NCBI RefSeq assembly: GCF_003627215.1
Contig: NZ_CP032677.1
Span: forward strand, 2,857,501 to 2,921,500
Origin: Pseudomonas sp. Leaf58
Lineage (GTDB): Bacteria > Pseudomonadota > Gammaproteobacteria > Pseudomonadales > Pseudomonadaceae
Length of the DNA: 64,000 nt
Direction: 5' to 3'
Made by a program: the position numbers and the translations under genes. Of the stretch, positions 9,252 through 19,372 are shown piece by piece (position 1 is the first letter of the stretch; each line of letters starts with the position of its first letter). Under the pieces are notes generated by a model that saw only the letters and a program-made list of their open reading frames with translations, was not told the origin of the DNA and did not search any database.

Positions 9252-10502
9252 TCAGCTGGCAACCCGCTGCAGCGCCGTCAGGTCTGCCTTGGGGAAGCTG
9301 CCGCCCTGCAAGCCGACCTGTTCGCACACTTTCTCGACAATGTAGGCGCCGATCGGGATGGCGGAGGTTGCAGCGGGCGACGGTGCGTTGCACACGTTGA
9401 CGCTGCGCGCGGTGTTGACGAACAGGAAATCGTCGATCAGCTTGCCGTCACGCGACACGGCCTGGGCACGCACGCCGGCCGGGTAAGGCGTGAGGTCGGC
9501 CTTGGTGATGCTTGGGCAGTACTTCTGGACTTGCTTGAGGTAGCCGCCCTTGAACAGCGAGTTTTTCATCTCGATCAGGCCTGGGCGGAAGTTCTTCGCC
9601 AGTACCTTGAGGATGCCGGGGGTGGTCAGGGTCTGGAACAGGTCGCTGGGGCTGACATCGGTCTTGCGATAGCCCTCGCGCTTCATCGCCAGCACGGCGT
9701 TGGGGCCGACGGTGACGGTACCGTCGATCATCCGCGTCAGGTGCACGCCCAAAAACGGCATGGACGGGTCGGGAATCGGGTAGATCAGGTGGTTGACGAT
9801 CTGGTTGTGCTGCTTGGGCAGCAGGTAATACTCGCCGCGGAACGGGCAGATCACGAACTCGGTGCGCAAGCCCAGCATGCTCACCACGCGGTCGGCCATC
9901 AAGCCCGAGCAGGTCACCAGGAAACGGCCGCGCAATTCGTCGCCATGAGTGCGTACGATGACCTCGCTGGCTTGTTCCTGCAGGCCGACCACCTCGGCGC
10001 CATAACGGATTTCACCGCCGGCACGCTGGAACTCGACGCCCATCGCGGCAGTCACTTCAGCGTAATTGACGATGCCGCTGGACGGCACGAAGATGCCGCC
10101 CATGCCCACGATGTTGGGCTCGCGTTCGCGCAATTCGGCTGCCGACAGCCAGTAGCGCTCCAAGCCATTGGCGGCAGTGCGCTCCCACAGCGCCTTCATG
10201 CGCTGCATCTCCAGGTCATTGGTGGCCACCAGCAGTTTGCCGCACTCATCGAAGCGAATGCCCTGCTGAGTACAGAAGGCCTTGGTCGCCTTGTTGCCTT
10301 CCAGGCAAAAACGCGCCTTGAGGCTGCCGGGGGTGTAATACACGCCGGCGTGGATTACGCCGCTGTTGTGGCCGGTTTGGTGGCGGGCCGGGCCGGACTC
10401 TTTCTCCAGCAGGAGAATTTTCGCGTCCGGGTAGACCTTGATCAGGTGCATGGCCGTGGACATGCCCACAATGCCACCGCCAATGATGATGAAATCGTAC
10501 AC
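9252..10502 (-). CDS. lhgO: L-2-hydroxyglutarate oxidase
   Basis: LhgO is an FAD-dependent oxidase that converts L-2-hydroxyglutarate to 2-oxoglutarate and passes electrons to the quinone pool. The 416-residue protein opens with the dinucleotide-binding motif IIIGGGIVGMS and has HNSGVIHAGVYYTPGS, typical of the DAO/LhgO family. The start is GTG (10502), with GAGGTAAGG upstream. It lies about 115 bp downstream of csiD on the same strand. Together the two enzymes take glutarate through L-2-hydroxyglutarate to 2-oxoglutarate, the step that also regenerates the CsiD co-substrate. A hairpin in the csiD-lhgO gap may adjust relative expression. Confidence 0.93.
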   Translation of the reverse strand: MYDFIIIGGGIVGMSTAMHLIKVYPDAKILLLEKESGPARHQTGHNSGVIHAGVYYTPGSLKARFCLEGNKATKAFCTQQGIRFDECGKLLVATNDLEMQRMKALWERTAANGLERYWLSAAELREREPNIVGMGGIFVPSSGIVNYAEVTAAMGVEFQRAGGEIRYGAEVVGLQEQASEVIVRTHGDELRGRFLVTCSGLMADRVVSMLGLRTEFVICPFRGEYYLLPKQHNQIVNHLIYPIPDPSMPFLGVHLTRMIDGTVTVGPNAVLAMKREGYRKTDVSPSDLFQTLTTPGILKVLAKNFRPGLIEMKNSLFKGGYLKQVQKYCPSITKADLTPYPAGVRAQAVSRDGKLIDDFLFVNTARSVNVCNAPSPAATSAIPIGAYIVEKVCEQVGLQGGSFPKADLTALQRVAS

Positions 10503-10540
10503 AGCCTTACCTCACACGCAGGCGTTGCCTGGCTTGCTCA

Positions 10541-10562
10541 CCCAGGCCCGCACGGGCCTGGG
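10541..10562. other. Palindromic hairpin in the csiD-lhgO gap
   Basis: CCCAGGCCCG-CA-CGGGCCTGGG is a perfect 10-bp inverted repeat lying 40 bp upstream of the lhgO start. A second GC-rich palindrome (GGGCGGGCGCCCGCCC) lies near 10590. They could attenuate or process the csiD-lhgO mRNA. No T-run follows on the minus strand, so a full terminator is unlikely. Confidence 0.45.
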
Positions 10563-10616
10563 TGGCATCGTTTTGTGCAAAGACGCGTGGGCGGGCGCCC
10601 GCCCCGCGCCCTGTCA

Positions 10617-11594
10617 TTATTGACCGCGCTGGTACAGCGGTTTAGGGAAGGCGACGTAACCGCGCTGGCGCATCAGCTCGCGGCGCAGGCCCTCGTGTGG
10701 CGTGAAGCGGTCGCGGCCGTGCAGCCAGAACAGGTTGTTGATCAGCAGGAAGCTGCCCACGCCTACAGGTACCGAAACTTTCTTTTGGCTGCCTTCCAGC
10801 GACTCGGACAAGACATTCAGCCAGATGCCTTCCTCGAAGTTTTCTGGCTGCACGAACTGGTCGATGTAGCGCATGGTCGGGCGGCCTTCGGCATCGGTGT
10901 CGAATACCGAGTGGAACACATCCTCGGCCACCTTCTTGCTCGGCGGTGCGGTCCAGCGCATTTCGCGACGGGCCAGTGGGTGGCGGAAGAACTCGTCGCA
11001 CTGCTCCCAGTCGTCCAGGTGCAGCAGCAAGGAATTGCCGCCTTCCATGTTCTTTTCGTCAATCTTCAGCATCAGCACGTAATCGGTGATCTGGTTGACG
11101 AAGGTACCGTCGTTATGCAGCTCCATGACCCGATGCGGCTGGCGCAGGTAACTGTCGGAGTTATCGCTGTTGACCACCACGAAGCGGGCATAGAACTGGC
11201 CGCTCATGGCGTCGTAGTTGGAGCGGCCAATCAGGTGCGCGCAGGCGGTGGTGAACTTGACCATATCCTCGGCCTGGCTCACATCATCCAGGCCAACTGG
11301 GGTAATCAGCATGCCACCGCTGGCGCGGTTGAGGATGGTGTTAAGCAGCACGGGGCGCAGGGTGCCTTGGCACAGTTCGTCGAGGATCTCGCCCAGCCGG
11401 AAGCGCAGGAACGATTTGTACTCCAGCGCCTGCACCGGCCACTGGGCAACAGCCTGGACGAACGCTTCGACCGTTTCGCGGGTAAAGGTGATCTCAAGCA
11501 GGCGCGGCGACTGTTTCGACGGGGCGATGGTGTAACCACGCGGTTCGAGCGGCAGAGGCATCACAAGTTCGTCGATCTGCGTAAAAGCGTTCAT
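10617..11594 (-). CDS. csiD: Glutarate 2-hydroxylase (CsiD/GlaH), Fe(II)/2-oxoglutarate dioxygenase
   Basis: CsiD hydroxylates glutarate to L-2-hydroxyglutarate using O2 and 2-oxoglutarate, in the ketogenic arm of lysine degradation. The 325-residue product has the iron-binding triad His160 and Asp162 (ELHNDGTF) and His292 (FWLHGRDRF), at the same numbers as I recall for the E. coli enzyme. The later arginine-rich [16 protein letters not shown] segment fits co-substrate binding. AGGA sits 7 bases before the ATG. It is the first gene of a csiD-lhgO unit and is divergent from csiR, with an operator-like palindrome between them. Confidence 0.95.
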   Translation of the reverse strand: MNAFTQIDELVMPLPLEPRGYTIAPSKQSPRLLEITFTRETVEAFVQAVAQWPVQALEYKSFLRFRLGEILDELCQGTLRPVLLNTILNRASGGMLITPVGLDDVSQAEDMVKFTTACAHLIGRSNYDAMSGQFYARFVVVNSDNSDSYLRQPHRVMELHNDGTFVNQITDYVLMLKIDEKNMEGGNSLLLHLDDWEQCDEFFRHPLARREMRWTAPPSKKVAEDVFHSVFDTDAEGRPTMRYIDQFVQPENFEEGIWLNVLSESLEGSQKKVSVPVGVGSFLLINNLFWLHGRDRFTPHEGLRRELMRQRGYVAFPKPLYQRGQ

Positions 11595-11681
11595 GGCGGT
11601 GTCCTGGCAAAAAGAGTGAGTGGCGCCGTCCGGTCATGACCTGGATCAGTGCGGGCGAGGTAAAAATATCGCCACAACATC

Positions 11682-11697
11682 AAAATGTCTACATTTT
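11682..11697. promoter_or_regulatory. Operator-like palindrome between csiD and csiR (probable CsiR site)
   Basis: AAAATGT-CT-ACATTTT is a perfect 7-2-7 palindrome in an AT-rich stretch, 88 bp upstream of the csiD start and about 90 bp upstream of the chosen csiR start. It satisfies ATGT-N5-TTTT on both strands, the type of box I recall for E. coli CsiR. Placement between divergent promoters suits a GntR repressor of csiD and possibly of itself. Confidence 0.6.
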
Positions 11698-11789
11698 TAT
11701 TTTTTGGCGATGAAATGCTTATTTGTCCATTGTTTTTCGCCAGCGAGCGCTTTCGGTATGATCGGCAAAACGGTTTGAGGAACAGGATC

Positions 11790-12485
11790 TTGGAAGCGCT
11801 CGCCCCCCGACAAAACTCAGCATTCAGCGGGTATGAGAGGCTCAAGAAGGACATCATCCGCGGCGTGTTCAAGCCCGGCGAGAAGCTCTTGATGAGCACC
11901 CTGAAAGAACGCTACGACCTGGGCGTAGGCCCGTTGCGCGAAGCGCTATCGCAATTGGTGGCCGAGCACCTGGTCAACGCGATCAGTCAGAAGGGTTACC
12001 GCGTGGCACCCATGTCGCTGGACGAGATGAACGACATCTACGATGCCCGCGCCAACCTGGAGGCAATGATCATCGCCCTGGCCATCGAGCGTGGCGACGA
12101 TGCCTGGGAGGCCTCGGTACTGGCCCACTCGCATACCCTGGCCAAGGTGGTGGAAGTGAAAACCCGTGAACAGCGCCTGGATGTGTGGGACGAACGGCAC
12201 AAGGCGTTCCACACCGCCATTGCCTCGGGCTGCGGGTCTAAACATTTGCTGCAGGCGCGCACCTATCTGTTCGACCAGGCCGAGCGCTACCGGCACCTGT
12301 GGCTGACCCAGACGGTGTTCTCTGAACAGGCCCTGGAGCTCAAGCGCCAAGAACATACGGCGCTGGTTGAAGTGATCCTGGCCAGGGATGCCAAGCGCGC
12401 CAGCGCCATGATGCGCTCACACCTGATGACCCCGGTGCCAATCATTGCGCAGATCATGCATGCCGAGGGCATCGGCGCACGCTGA
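11790..12485 (+). CDS. csiR: GntR/FadR-family repressor of the glutarate pathway (CsiR/GlaR)
   Basis: A 231-residue GntR regulator. Residues about 10 to 75 form the winged helix (YERLKKDIIRGVFKPGEKL, then VGPLREALSQLVAE and KGYRVAPMS). The rest is an all-helical FCD effector domain with metal-site histidine/aspartate residues (DIYDARANLEAMI, HKAFHTAI). The start is taken as TTG at 11790, because GAGG lies 9 bases upstream and the family starts shortly before the winged helix; an ATG at 11685 would add an implausible AT-rich-coded tail overlapping the operator. It is divergent from csiD, so it is inferred to repress csiD-lhgO until glutarate or L-2-hydroxyglutarate binds. Confidence 0.88.
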   Translation: MEALAPRQNSAFSGYERLKKDIIRGVFKPGEKLLMSTLKERYDLGVGPLREALSQLVAEHLVNAISQKGYRVAPMSLDEMNDIYDARANLEAMIIALAIERGDDAWEASVLAHSHTLAKVVEVKTREQRLDVWDERHKAFHTAIASGCGSKHLLQARTYLFDQAERYRHLWLTQTVFSEQALELKRQEHTALVEVILARDAKRASAMMRSHLMTPVPIIAQIMHAEGIGAR

Positions 12486-12612
12486 ACCGCTTGCGCGGTG
12501 TCTTGTGGGTGCGCGTCAAAACGCCCAGGTGGCTAGATGAATTTTTCTTAAATCGCCGGTTGGCTATTATTTGGCACAATCAAGTCTCCTTATTAGTAGC
12601 CTGGGAACCAGC

Positions 12613-13293
12613 ATGCCTCGCGTACTGACCATCGAAGACGACGCCGTCACCGGCCAGGAAATCGTCGCCGAACTTACCAGCCACGGCCTGGAGGTGGATT
12701 GGGCCGACAATGGCCGTGAAGGCTTGGCCAAGGCCATTGCCGGCGGCTACGACCTGATCACCTTGGACCGTATGCTGCCCGAGGTCGATGGGCTGACCAT
12801 CGTCACCACCCTGCGCAGCCTCAAGATCGCCACGCCGATCCTGATGATCAGCGCCCTTTCCGACGTCGATGAACGGGTGCGTGGCCTGCGTGCAGGCGGC
12901 GACGACTACCTGACCAAGCCGTTTGCCTCCGACGAGATGGCTGCACGGGTCGAGGTACTGCTGCGCCGCAATAGCGTGCCCATGACCCAGACCCGCCTGC
13001 AGGTCGCCGACCTGCAACTGGACCTGATCAGCCACGAAGCCCGCCGCGGCGACAATACGCTCAACCTGCTGCCCACCGAGTACAAGCTGCTGGAATACCT
13101 GATGCGCCACAGCGGCCAAGTGATCACCCGGATGATGATTTTCGAGGAAGTCTGGGGCTACCACTTCGACCCGGGCACCAACCTGATCGACGTACACATC
13201 GGCCGCCTGCGCAAGAAAATCGACTCCCCCGGCCAATCGCCGCTGATCCGTACCGTACGGGGCTCCGGCTATGCCATTGCTGAACCCGTCTAA
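12613..13293 (+). CDS. OmpR/PhoB-family response regulator
   Basis: A 226-residue two-component regulator. The receiver domain (residues 1-115) has the acidic pair IEDD, the phospho-acceptor Asp52 in ITLDRMLP, and Lys102 in YLTKPF. The C-terminal winged helix ends with GTNLIDVHIGRLRKKID and IRTVRGSGYAI. The ATG at 12613 is chosen because the protein then begins MPRVLTIEDD, as receivers do. The histidine kinase gene overlaps its 3' end. Neither neighbour nor sequence identifies the signal; the flanking genes (csiR, cysS) are functionally unrelated. Confidence 0.9.
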   Translation: MPRVLTIEDDAVTGQEIVAELTSHGLEVDWADNGREGLAKAIAGGYDLITLDRMLPEVDGLTIVTTLRSLKIATPILMISALSDVDERVRGLRAGGDDYLTKPFASDEMAARVEVLLRRNSVPMTQTRLQVADLQLDLISHEARRGDNTLNLLPTEYKLLEYLMRHSGQVITRMMIFEEVWGYHFDPGTNLIDVHIGRLRKKIDSPGQSPLIRTVRGSGYAIAEPV

Positions 13294-14662
13294 GGGCTGG
13301 AGCTCTTCGACCAGCCGCCTGCTGGCGCTGTACAGTTTTCTGTTCGTGGCTTGGAGCAGCATTCTCATGGGCGTGCTGTACTTCGAGGTGTCCAGCTACC
13401 TGAACAAACTTACCCGCCATTCCATGTTGCAGCGCCAGCACCTGTTCGCGCACATGAGTGGCAAACAGCTGGACGATGCCCTGATCGCCAGCCAGGCTTT
13501 CGAAGAACGCAGCTTCGACGCCTATGGCCTGTTCGACAAACAGCTCAACCCAATTGGCGGGCGCATCCGCGCCATCCCGCCCGAGCTGGGGCTCGATGGC
13601 AAGGTTCACGAACTGGAGCGCTGCCTGGACGCCGACGACCCGCACATGCCGCGCGATAGCTGCGATGCCGTGGCGATTAGCGTGCAGGATGGCCGCTGGC
13701 TGGTGCTGGTGCGTGACAACGGCTCGCTGTTCGTGGTTACCCGGATCATCCTGCACGCCCTGCTGTGGGGTATTTCGCTGACCTTGATTCCAGGCTTTGC
13801 CGGCTGGTACCTGTTGCGGCGCAGGCCGCTCAAGCGCATCCGCGCGATCCAGGCCCAAGCCGAGCTGATTGTTGCCGGCGACCTCACCCACCGCCTGCCG
13901 CTGTCGGCCCGCCGCGACGAACTGGACATGCTGGCGGCCATCGTTAACGCCATGCTCGACCGCATCGAACGGCTGATGCACGAGGTCAAGGGTGTATGTG
14001 ACAACATCGCCCACGACCTGCGCACCCCGCTCACGCGCCTGCGTGCCCAGCTTTACCGCATTCGCCAGCAAAGTGACGCCGACTCCACCCAGGCCGAGGC
14101 GCTGGACCAGGCCATCGGCGAAACCGACACCCTGATGGCGCGTTTTCGCGGTTTGCTGCGCATCAGCGAGCTGGAAGACCGCCAGCGGCGGGCAGGCTTC
14201 GTCCAGCTCGACCCGCACGAACTACTGGTGGAGTTGCACGACTTCTACTTGCCGTTGGCCGAAGATGGCGGCATTCGCCTGGTGTTGCAGCAGCCAGCGC
14301 AGCTGCCTGCACTGCACGGTGACCGCGAGCTGCTGTTCGAGGCGCTGGCCAACCTGGTGGGCAACGCTATCAAGTTCACCCCCGAAGGTGGGCAGGTGCG
14401 GATTGCCGCGACGCAAGACGCCAATGGCCTGCAGCTGGCCATCGAGGACAGTGGGCCGGGCATTCCACAAGAGGAACGTGCTGCGGTGCTGAAGCGCTTC
14501 TATCGCAGCGAGGAAGGCCACCGCCATGCGGGGTTCGGGCTGGGGTTGTCGATCGTTGCGGCGATCGTCGACCTGCATGGGTTCGGGCTGGAGATTGGTG
14601 AAAGCGAGTTGGGTGGAGCCAGGCTGGTGTTGCACTGCCCGCTTGCGGGGTTGGCTAAATAA
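13271..14662 (+). CDS. Two-component sensor histidine kinase
   Basis: A 463-residue membrane kinase and partner of the preceding regulator, whose stop it overlaps by 23 bp. TM1 lies around residues 15-37, then a periplasmic sensor region of about 115 residues, TM2 around 155-182, and a HAMP domain with GDLTHRLP. The HisKA box is DNIAHDLRTPLTRL, with phosphorylatable His248. The ATPase domain shows an N box (NLVGNAIKFTPEGG), G1 (EDSGPGIP) and G2 (GFGLGLSIV). All catalytic elements are present. The periplasmic region includes cysteines (RCLDADD, RDSCDA) but does not reveal a ligand. Confidence 0.9.
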   Translation: MPLLNPSKGWSSSTSRLLALYSFLFVAWSSILMGVLYFEVSSYLNKLTRHSMLQRQHLFAHMSGKQLDDALIASQAFEERSFDAYGLFDKQLNPIGGRIRAIPPELGLDGKVHELERCLDADDPHMPRDSCDAVAISVQDGRWLVLVRDNGSLFVVTRIILHALLWGISLTLIPGFAGWYLLRRRPLKRIRAIQAQAELIVAGDLTHRLPLSARRDELDMLAAIVNAMLDRIERLMHEVKGVCDNIAHDLRTPLTRLRAQLYRIRQQSDADSTQAEALDQAIGETDTLMARFRGLLRISELEDRQRRAGFVQLDPHELLVELHDFYLPLAEDGGIRLVLQQPAQLPALHGDRELLFEALANLVGNAIKFTPEGGQVRIAATQDANGLQLAIEDSGPGIPQEERAAVLKRFYRSEEGHRHAGFGLGLSIVAAIVDLHGFGLEIGESELGGARLVLHCPLAGLAK

Positions 14663-14690
14663 AAACGGGGCTGCGAAGCAGCCCCATTAC
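14661..14690. terminator. Bidirectional terminator between histidine kinase and cysS
   Basis: GGGGCTGC-GAA-GCAGCCCC at 14667-14685 is a perfect 8-bp stem. On the minus strand it is followed by GTTTTTATT, a strong Rho-independent terminator for cysS. On the plus strand it lies 5 bp after the kinase stop. Confidence 0.8.
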
Positions 14691-14695
14691 ACCGA

Positions 14696-16078
14696 TCAGT
14701 CAGCAAGACGCCAGGTAGTGCTACCCTTGCTGTCTTCCAGCACCACACCCATGGCGGTCAGCTGGTCGCGAATGCGGTCAGACTCGGCCCAGTTCTTGTC
14801 CGCACGCGCCTGCAGGCGCGCCTGGATCAAGCCCTCGACTTCAGCGGCGTCCACTTTGCCTTCGGCACCGGCACGCAGGAAGTCATCGGCTTCGAGCTGC
14901 AGCACACCCAGCACATCACCCAGCTCACGCAGGCGCCCCGCAAGGCCGGCAGCGGCCGCTGGGTCGCTGTCGCGCAGGCGGTTGATCTCGCGCACCAGGT
15001 CGAACAGCACGGCGCAGGCCTCGGGGGTGCCGAAGTCGTCGTTCATCGCCACGCTGAAGCGCTCGACAAACGCCTCGCCGCCCTGGGCGGCCACGCGTGG
15101 CAAACCGCGCAAGGCGTGGTAGAAGCGCTCCAGCGCACCCTTGGCGTCACGCAGGCTGTCTTCGGAGTAGTTGATCGCGCTGCGGTAGTGGCTGGCCACC
15201 AGCAGGTAACGCACCACTTCCGGGTGGTACTTCTCGAGTACGTCACGGATGGTGAAGAAGTTGTTCAACGACTTGGACATCTTCTCGCCGTTGATGCGGA
15301 TCATGCCGCAGTGCATCCAGGCATTGGCGTACTGCTTGCCAGTGGCTGCCTCGCTCTGGGCAATCTCGTTCTCGTGGTGCGGGAACTCCAGGTCGCTGCC
15401 GCCGCCGTGGATGTCGAAGCTTTCGCCCAGGCAGCAGGTGGACATCACCGAGCACTCGATGTGCCAGCCCGGCCGCCCTGGGCCCCATGGCGATTCCCAA
15501 CTTGGCTCGCCCGGCTTGACGCCTTTCCACAGCACGAAGTCCAGCGGGTCCTGCTTGGCTTCATCGACCTCGATGCGTGCACCGATGCGCAGGTCTTCGA
15601 TCTTCTTGCGCGACAGCTTGCCGTAACCGACGAACTTGCCGACACGGTAGTACACGTCGCCATTGCCTGGGGCGTAGGCATAACCCTTGTCGATCAAGGT
15701 CTGAATCATCGCGTGCATGCCGGCAATATGCTCGGTCGCACGCGGCTCCTGGTCTGGCGGCAGGATGTTGAGGCGGCGCTCGTCTTCGTGCATCGCGTCG
15801 ATCATGCGGGCAGTCAGGGCGTCGAAGGTTTCGCCGTTTTCGTTGGCCCGGTTGATGATTTTGTCATCGATGTCGGTGATGTTGCGCACGTAGGTTAGCT
15901 CGTAGCCGCTTTTGCGCAGCCAGCGAGTGACCAGGTCGAAGGCCACCATGCTGCGGCCATGGCCCAGGTGGCAGTAGTCGTATACGGTCATGCCGCACAC
16001 GTACATGCGTACCTTGTTGCCATCCAGCGGCTTGAAGGTTTCCTTCGCTTTGCTCAGGGTGTTGTAGATGGTAAGCAC
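14696..16078 (-). CDS. cysS: Cysteinyl-tRNA synthetase
   Basis: A class I aminoacyl-tRNA synthetase of 460 residues that charges tRNA-Cys. It has the zinc ligand region [12 protein letters not shown], a HIGH-type motif ([13 protein letters not shown]), the second zinc cysteine and histidine ([21 protein letters not shown]), and the KMSKS motif in [11 protein letters not shown]. The C-terminal helical tRNA-binding domain ends with KGSTTWRL. The length is normal. It lies about 10 bp past the end of the glnS reading frame on the same strand, so glnS-cysS probably form one transcript ending at the hairpin near 14676. Confidence 0.97.
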   Translation of the reverse strand: MLTIYNTLSKAKETFKPLDGNKVRMYVCGMTVYDYCHLGHGRSMVAFDLVTRWLRKSGYELTYVRNITDIDDKIINRANENGETFDALTARMIDAMHEDERRLNILPPDQEPRATEHIAGMHAMIQTLIDKGYAYAPGNGDVYYRVGKFVGYGKLSRKKIEDLRIGARIEVDEAKQDPLDFVLWKGVKPGEPSWESPWGPGRPGWHIECSVMSTCCLGESFDIHGGGSDLEFPHHENEIAQSEAATGKQYANAWMHCGMIRINGEKMSKSLNNFFTIRDVLEKYHPEVVRYLLVASHYRSAINYSEDSLRDAKGALERFYHALRGLPRVAAQGGEAFVERFSVAMNDDFGTPEACAVLFDLVREINRLRDSDPAAAAGLAGRLRELGDVLGVLQLEADDFLRAGAEGKVDAAEVEGLIQARLQARADKNWAESDRIRDQLTAMGVVLEDSKGSTTWRLAD

Positions 16079-16087
16079 GGCGGTTCC

Positions 16088-17791
<1,704 letters not shown>

Positions 17792-18039
17792 AGGATCCTT
17801 GAATGCACGTGTCCGGCCTGGGTAGGCCGATTGAATCAAAGGGCCTATCATAGCCGAAGCAGTCAAGCTGCTGACAGTCAGGCCCGGACAAACTGGCGTG
17901 ATTTATCACGGCTTTTTGCCGCAGCCTGGCAAAATGGCCGGTGCGCGCCATGTGTCGCGATCGCCTGATCCTGCGTCAGGTGATAACCCGCGCCTTGCGC
18001 ACCCTAATTTCCGTATGCCTTGAAAGAGCGAATTTCAGC

Positions 18040-18540
18040 ATGTCCAAAGTCAAACTGAGCACCAACCACGGCGACATCGTCCTGCAACTGAACGCCGAAA
18101 AAGCTCCGCAAACTGTTGAGAACTTCGTTCAATACGTTAAAGACGGCCACTTCGACAACACCGTGTTCCACCGTGTGATCAAAGGTTTCATGATCCAGGG
18201 CGGCGGTTTCGAGCCTGGCATGAGCCAGAAGAAAACCCGCGCTAGCATCCAGAACGAAGCGGACAATGGCCTGAAAAACACCAAGTACAGCATCGCCATG
18301 GCCCGTACCATGGACCCACACTCTGCCTCGGCACAGTTCTTCATCAACGCTTCTGACAACGACTTCCTCAACCACAGCGGCAAGAACGCGCAAGGTTGGG
18401 GCTATGCCGTATTCGGCGAAGTGATTGAAGGCCGTGAAGTGGTCGACGCCATCGAGAAAGTTGCCACCGGTTCCAAAGCTGGCCACCAGGACGTGCCGAA
18501 AGACGACGTAATCATCGAGAAAGCAGAGATCATTGAGTGA
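18040..18540 (+). CDS. ppiB: Peptidyl-prolyl cis-trans isomerase B (cyclophilin)
   Basis: A 166-residue cytoplasmic cyclophilin that accelerates proline isomerisation during folding. Catalytic and hydrophobic-pocket motifs are present: [29 protein letters not shown] and WGYAVFGEV. There is no signal peptide, which indicates PpiB rather than periplasmic PpiA. The ATG at 18040 gives the family N-terminus [13 protein letters not shown]. Its stop overlaps the lpxH start (ATGA), so translation of the two is coupled. It is divergent from glnS. Confidence 0.96.
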   Translation: MSKVKLSTNHGDIVLQLNAEKAPQTVENFVQYVKDGHFDNTVFHRVIKGFMIQGGGFEPGMSQKKTRASIQNEADNGLKNTKYSIAMARTMDPHSASAQFFINASDNDFLNHSGKNAQGWGYAVFGEVIEGREVVDAIEKVATGSKAGHQDVPKDDVIIEKAEIIE

Positions 18541-19259
18541 TCTTGCTGATCTCTGATCTGCACCTGCAAGAAGAACGCCCGGATATTTCCCGGGCGTTTC
18601 TTGATCTGCTCGATGGCCGTGCCCGCCATGCCAAGGCGCTCTACATCCTTGGCGACTTCTTCGAAGCGTGGATTGGCGACGACGCCATGACGCCCTTCCA
18701 GGAGTCAGTCTGCCAGGCGATGCGCCGGCTGAGCGACAGCGGCACGGCCATCTACCTGATGCACGGCAACCGTGACTTCCTGATCGGCCAAGCGTTTTGT
18801 GACGCCGCGGGTTGCACGCTGCTGAACGACCCTAGCGTGATCGAGTTAGGCGGTGAACCGGTGCTGCTGATGCATGGCGACACCTTGTGCACCCGCGACC
18901 TGGGCTACATGAAGATGCGCCGTTTGCTACGCAACCCGCTGAGCCTGTGGGTCTTGCGGCACCTACCGCTGTCAGCCCGCCACAAGCTGGCGCGCAAACT
19001 ACGCAGCGAAAGCCGCACGCAAACGCGCATGAAATCTACCGAGATCGTCGATGTCACGCCCGAGGAAGTGCCGAAGGTGATGGCAGCGCATGGCGTGCGC
19101 ACATTGGTGCATGGCCATACTCACCGGCCGGCGATACACAAGCTAGTGGTCGACGGGCACCCAGCACGGCGTATCGTGCTGGGTGACTGGGACCGCCGGG
19201 GCTGGGCCTTGCAGGTTGACGAGCAAGGTTTTCAGTTGGCGCCGTTCGAGTTTTCCTGA
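18537..19259 (+). CDS. lpxH: UDP-2,3-diacylglucosamine diphosphatase
   Basis: LpxH hydrolyses UDP-2,3-diacylglucosamine to lipid X, the fourth step of lipid A synthesis, at the inner face of the cytoplasmic membrane. The 240-residue protein contains the calcineurin-like metallophosphatase motifs in order: ISDLHL, GDFFE, GNRDF, MHGDT and HGHTHRP. The start overlaps the ppiB stop by four bases. The length is normal. A REP pair follows the stop. Confidence 0.96.
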   Translation: MILLISDLHLQEERPDISRAFLDLLDGRARHAKALYILGDFFEAWIGDDAMTPFQESVCQAMRRLSDSGTAIYLMHGNRDFLIGQAFCDAAGCTLLNDPSVIELGGEPVLLMHGDTLCTRDLGYMKMRRLLRNPLSLWVLRHLPLSARHKLARKLRSESRTQTRMKSTEIVDVTPEEVPKVMAAHGVRTLVHGHTHRPAIHKLVVDGHPARRIVLGDWDRRGWALQVDEQGFQLAPFEFS

Positions 19260-19271
19260 CCTTGCAGGGCC

Positions 19272-19364
19272 GGCCTCTTCGCGGGCTCGCCCGCTCCCAC
19301 AGGGACTGCACCAGGGCTGCAAGCGGTGCGATACCGGGGGAGCGGGCAAGCCCGCGAAGAGGCC
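19272..19364. repeat. REP-type inverted repeat pair
   Basis: GGCCTCTTCGCGGGCTCGCC at 19272 on pairs with its near reverse complement ending at 19364; the arms are about 27 bp with few mismatches. It fills the gap between the convergent lpxH and acylase genes and could also stabilise or end both transcripts. Confidence 0.75.
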
Positions 19365-19372
19365 AGAATGCC

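Noticed and set aside
9531..11639. Long open frame on the plus strand opposite lhgO and csiD
   Set aside because: It lies antisense to two confidently identified enzymes, has a His/Gln/Val-rich composition typical of GC-rich antisense frames, and shows no domain.
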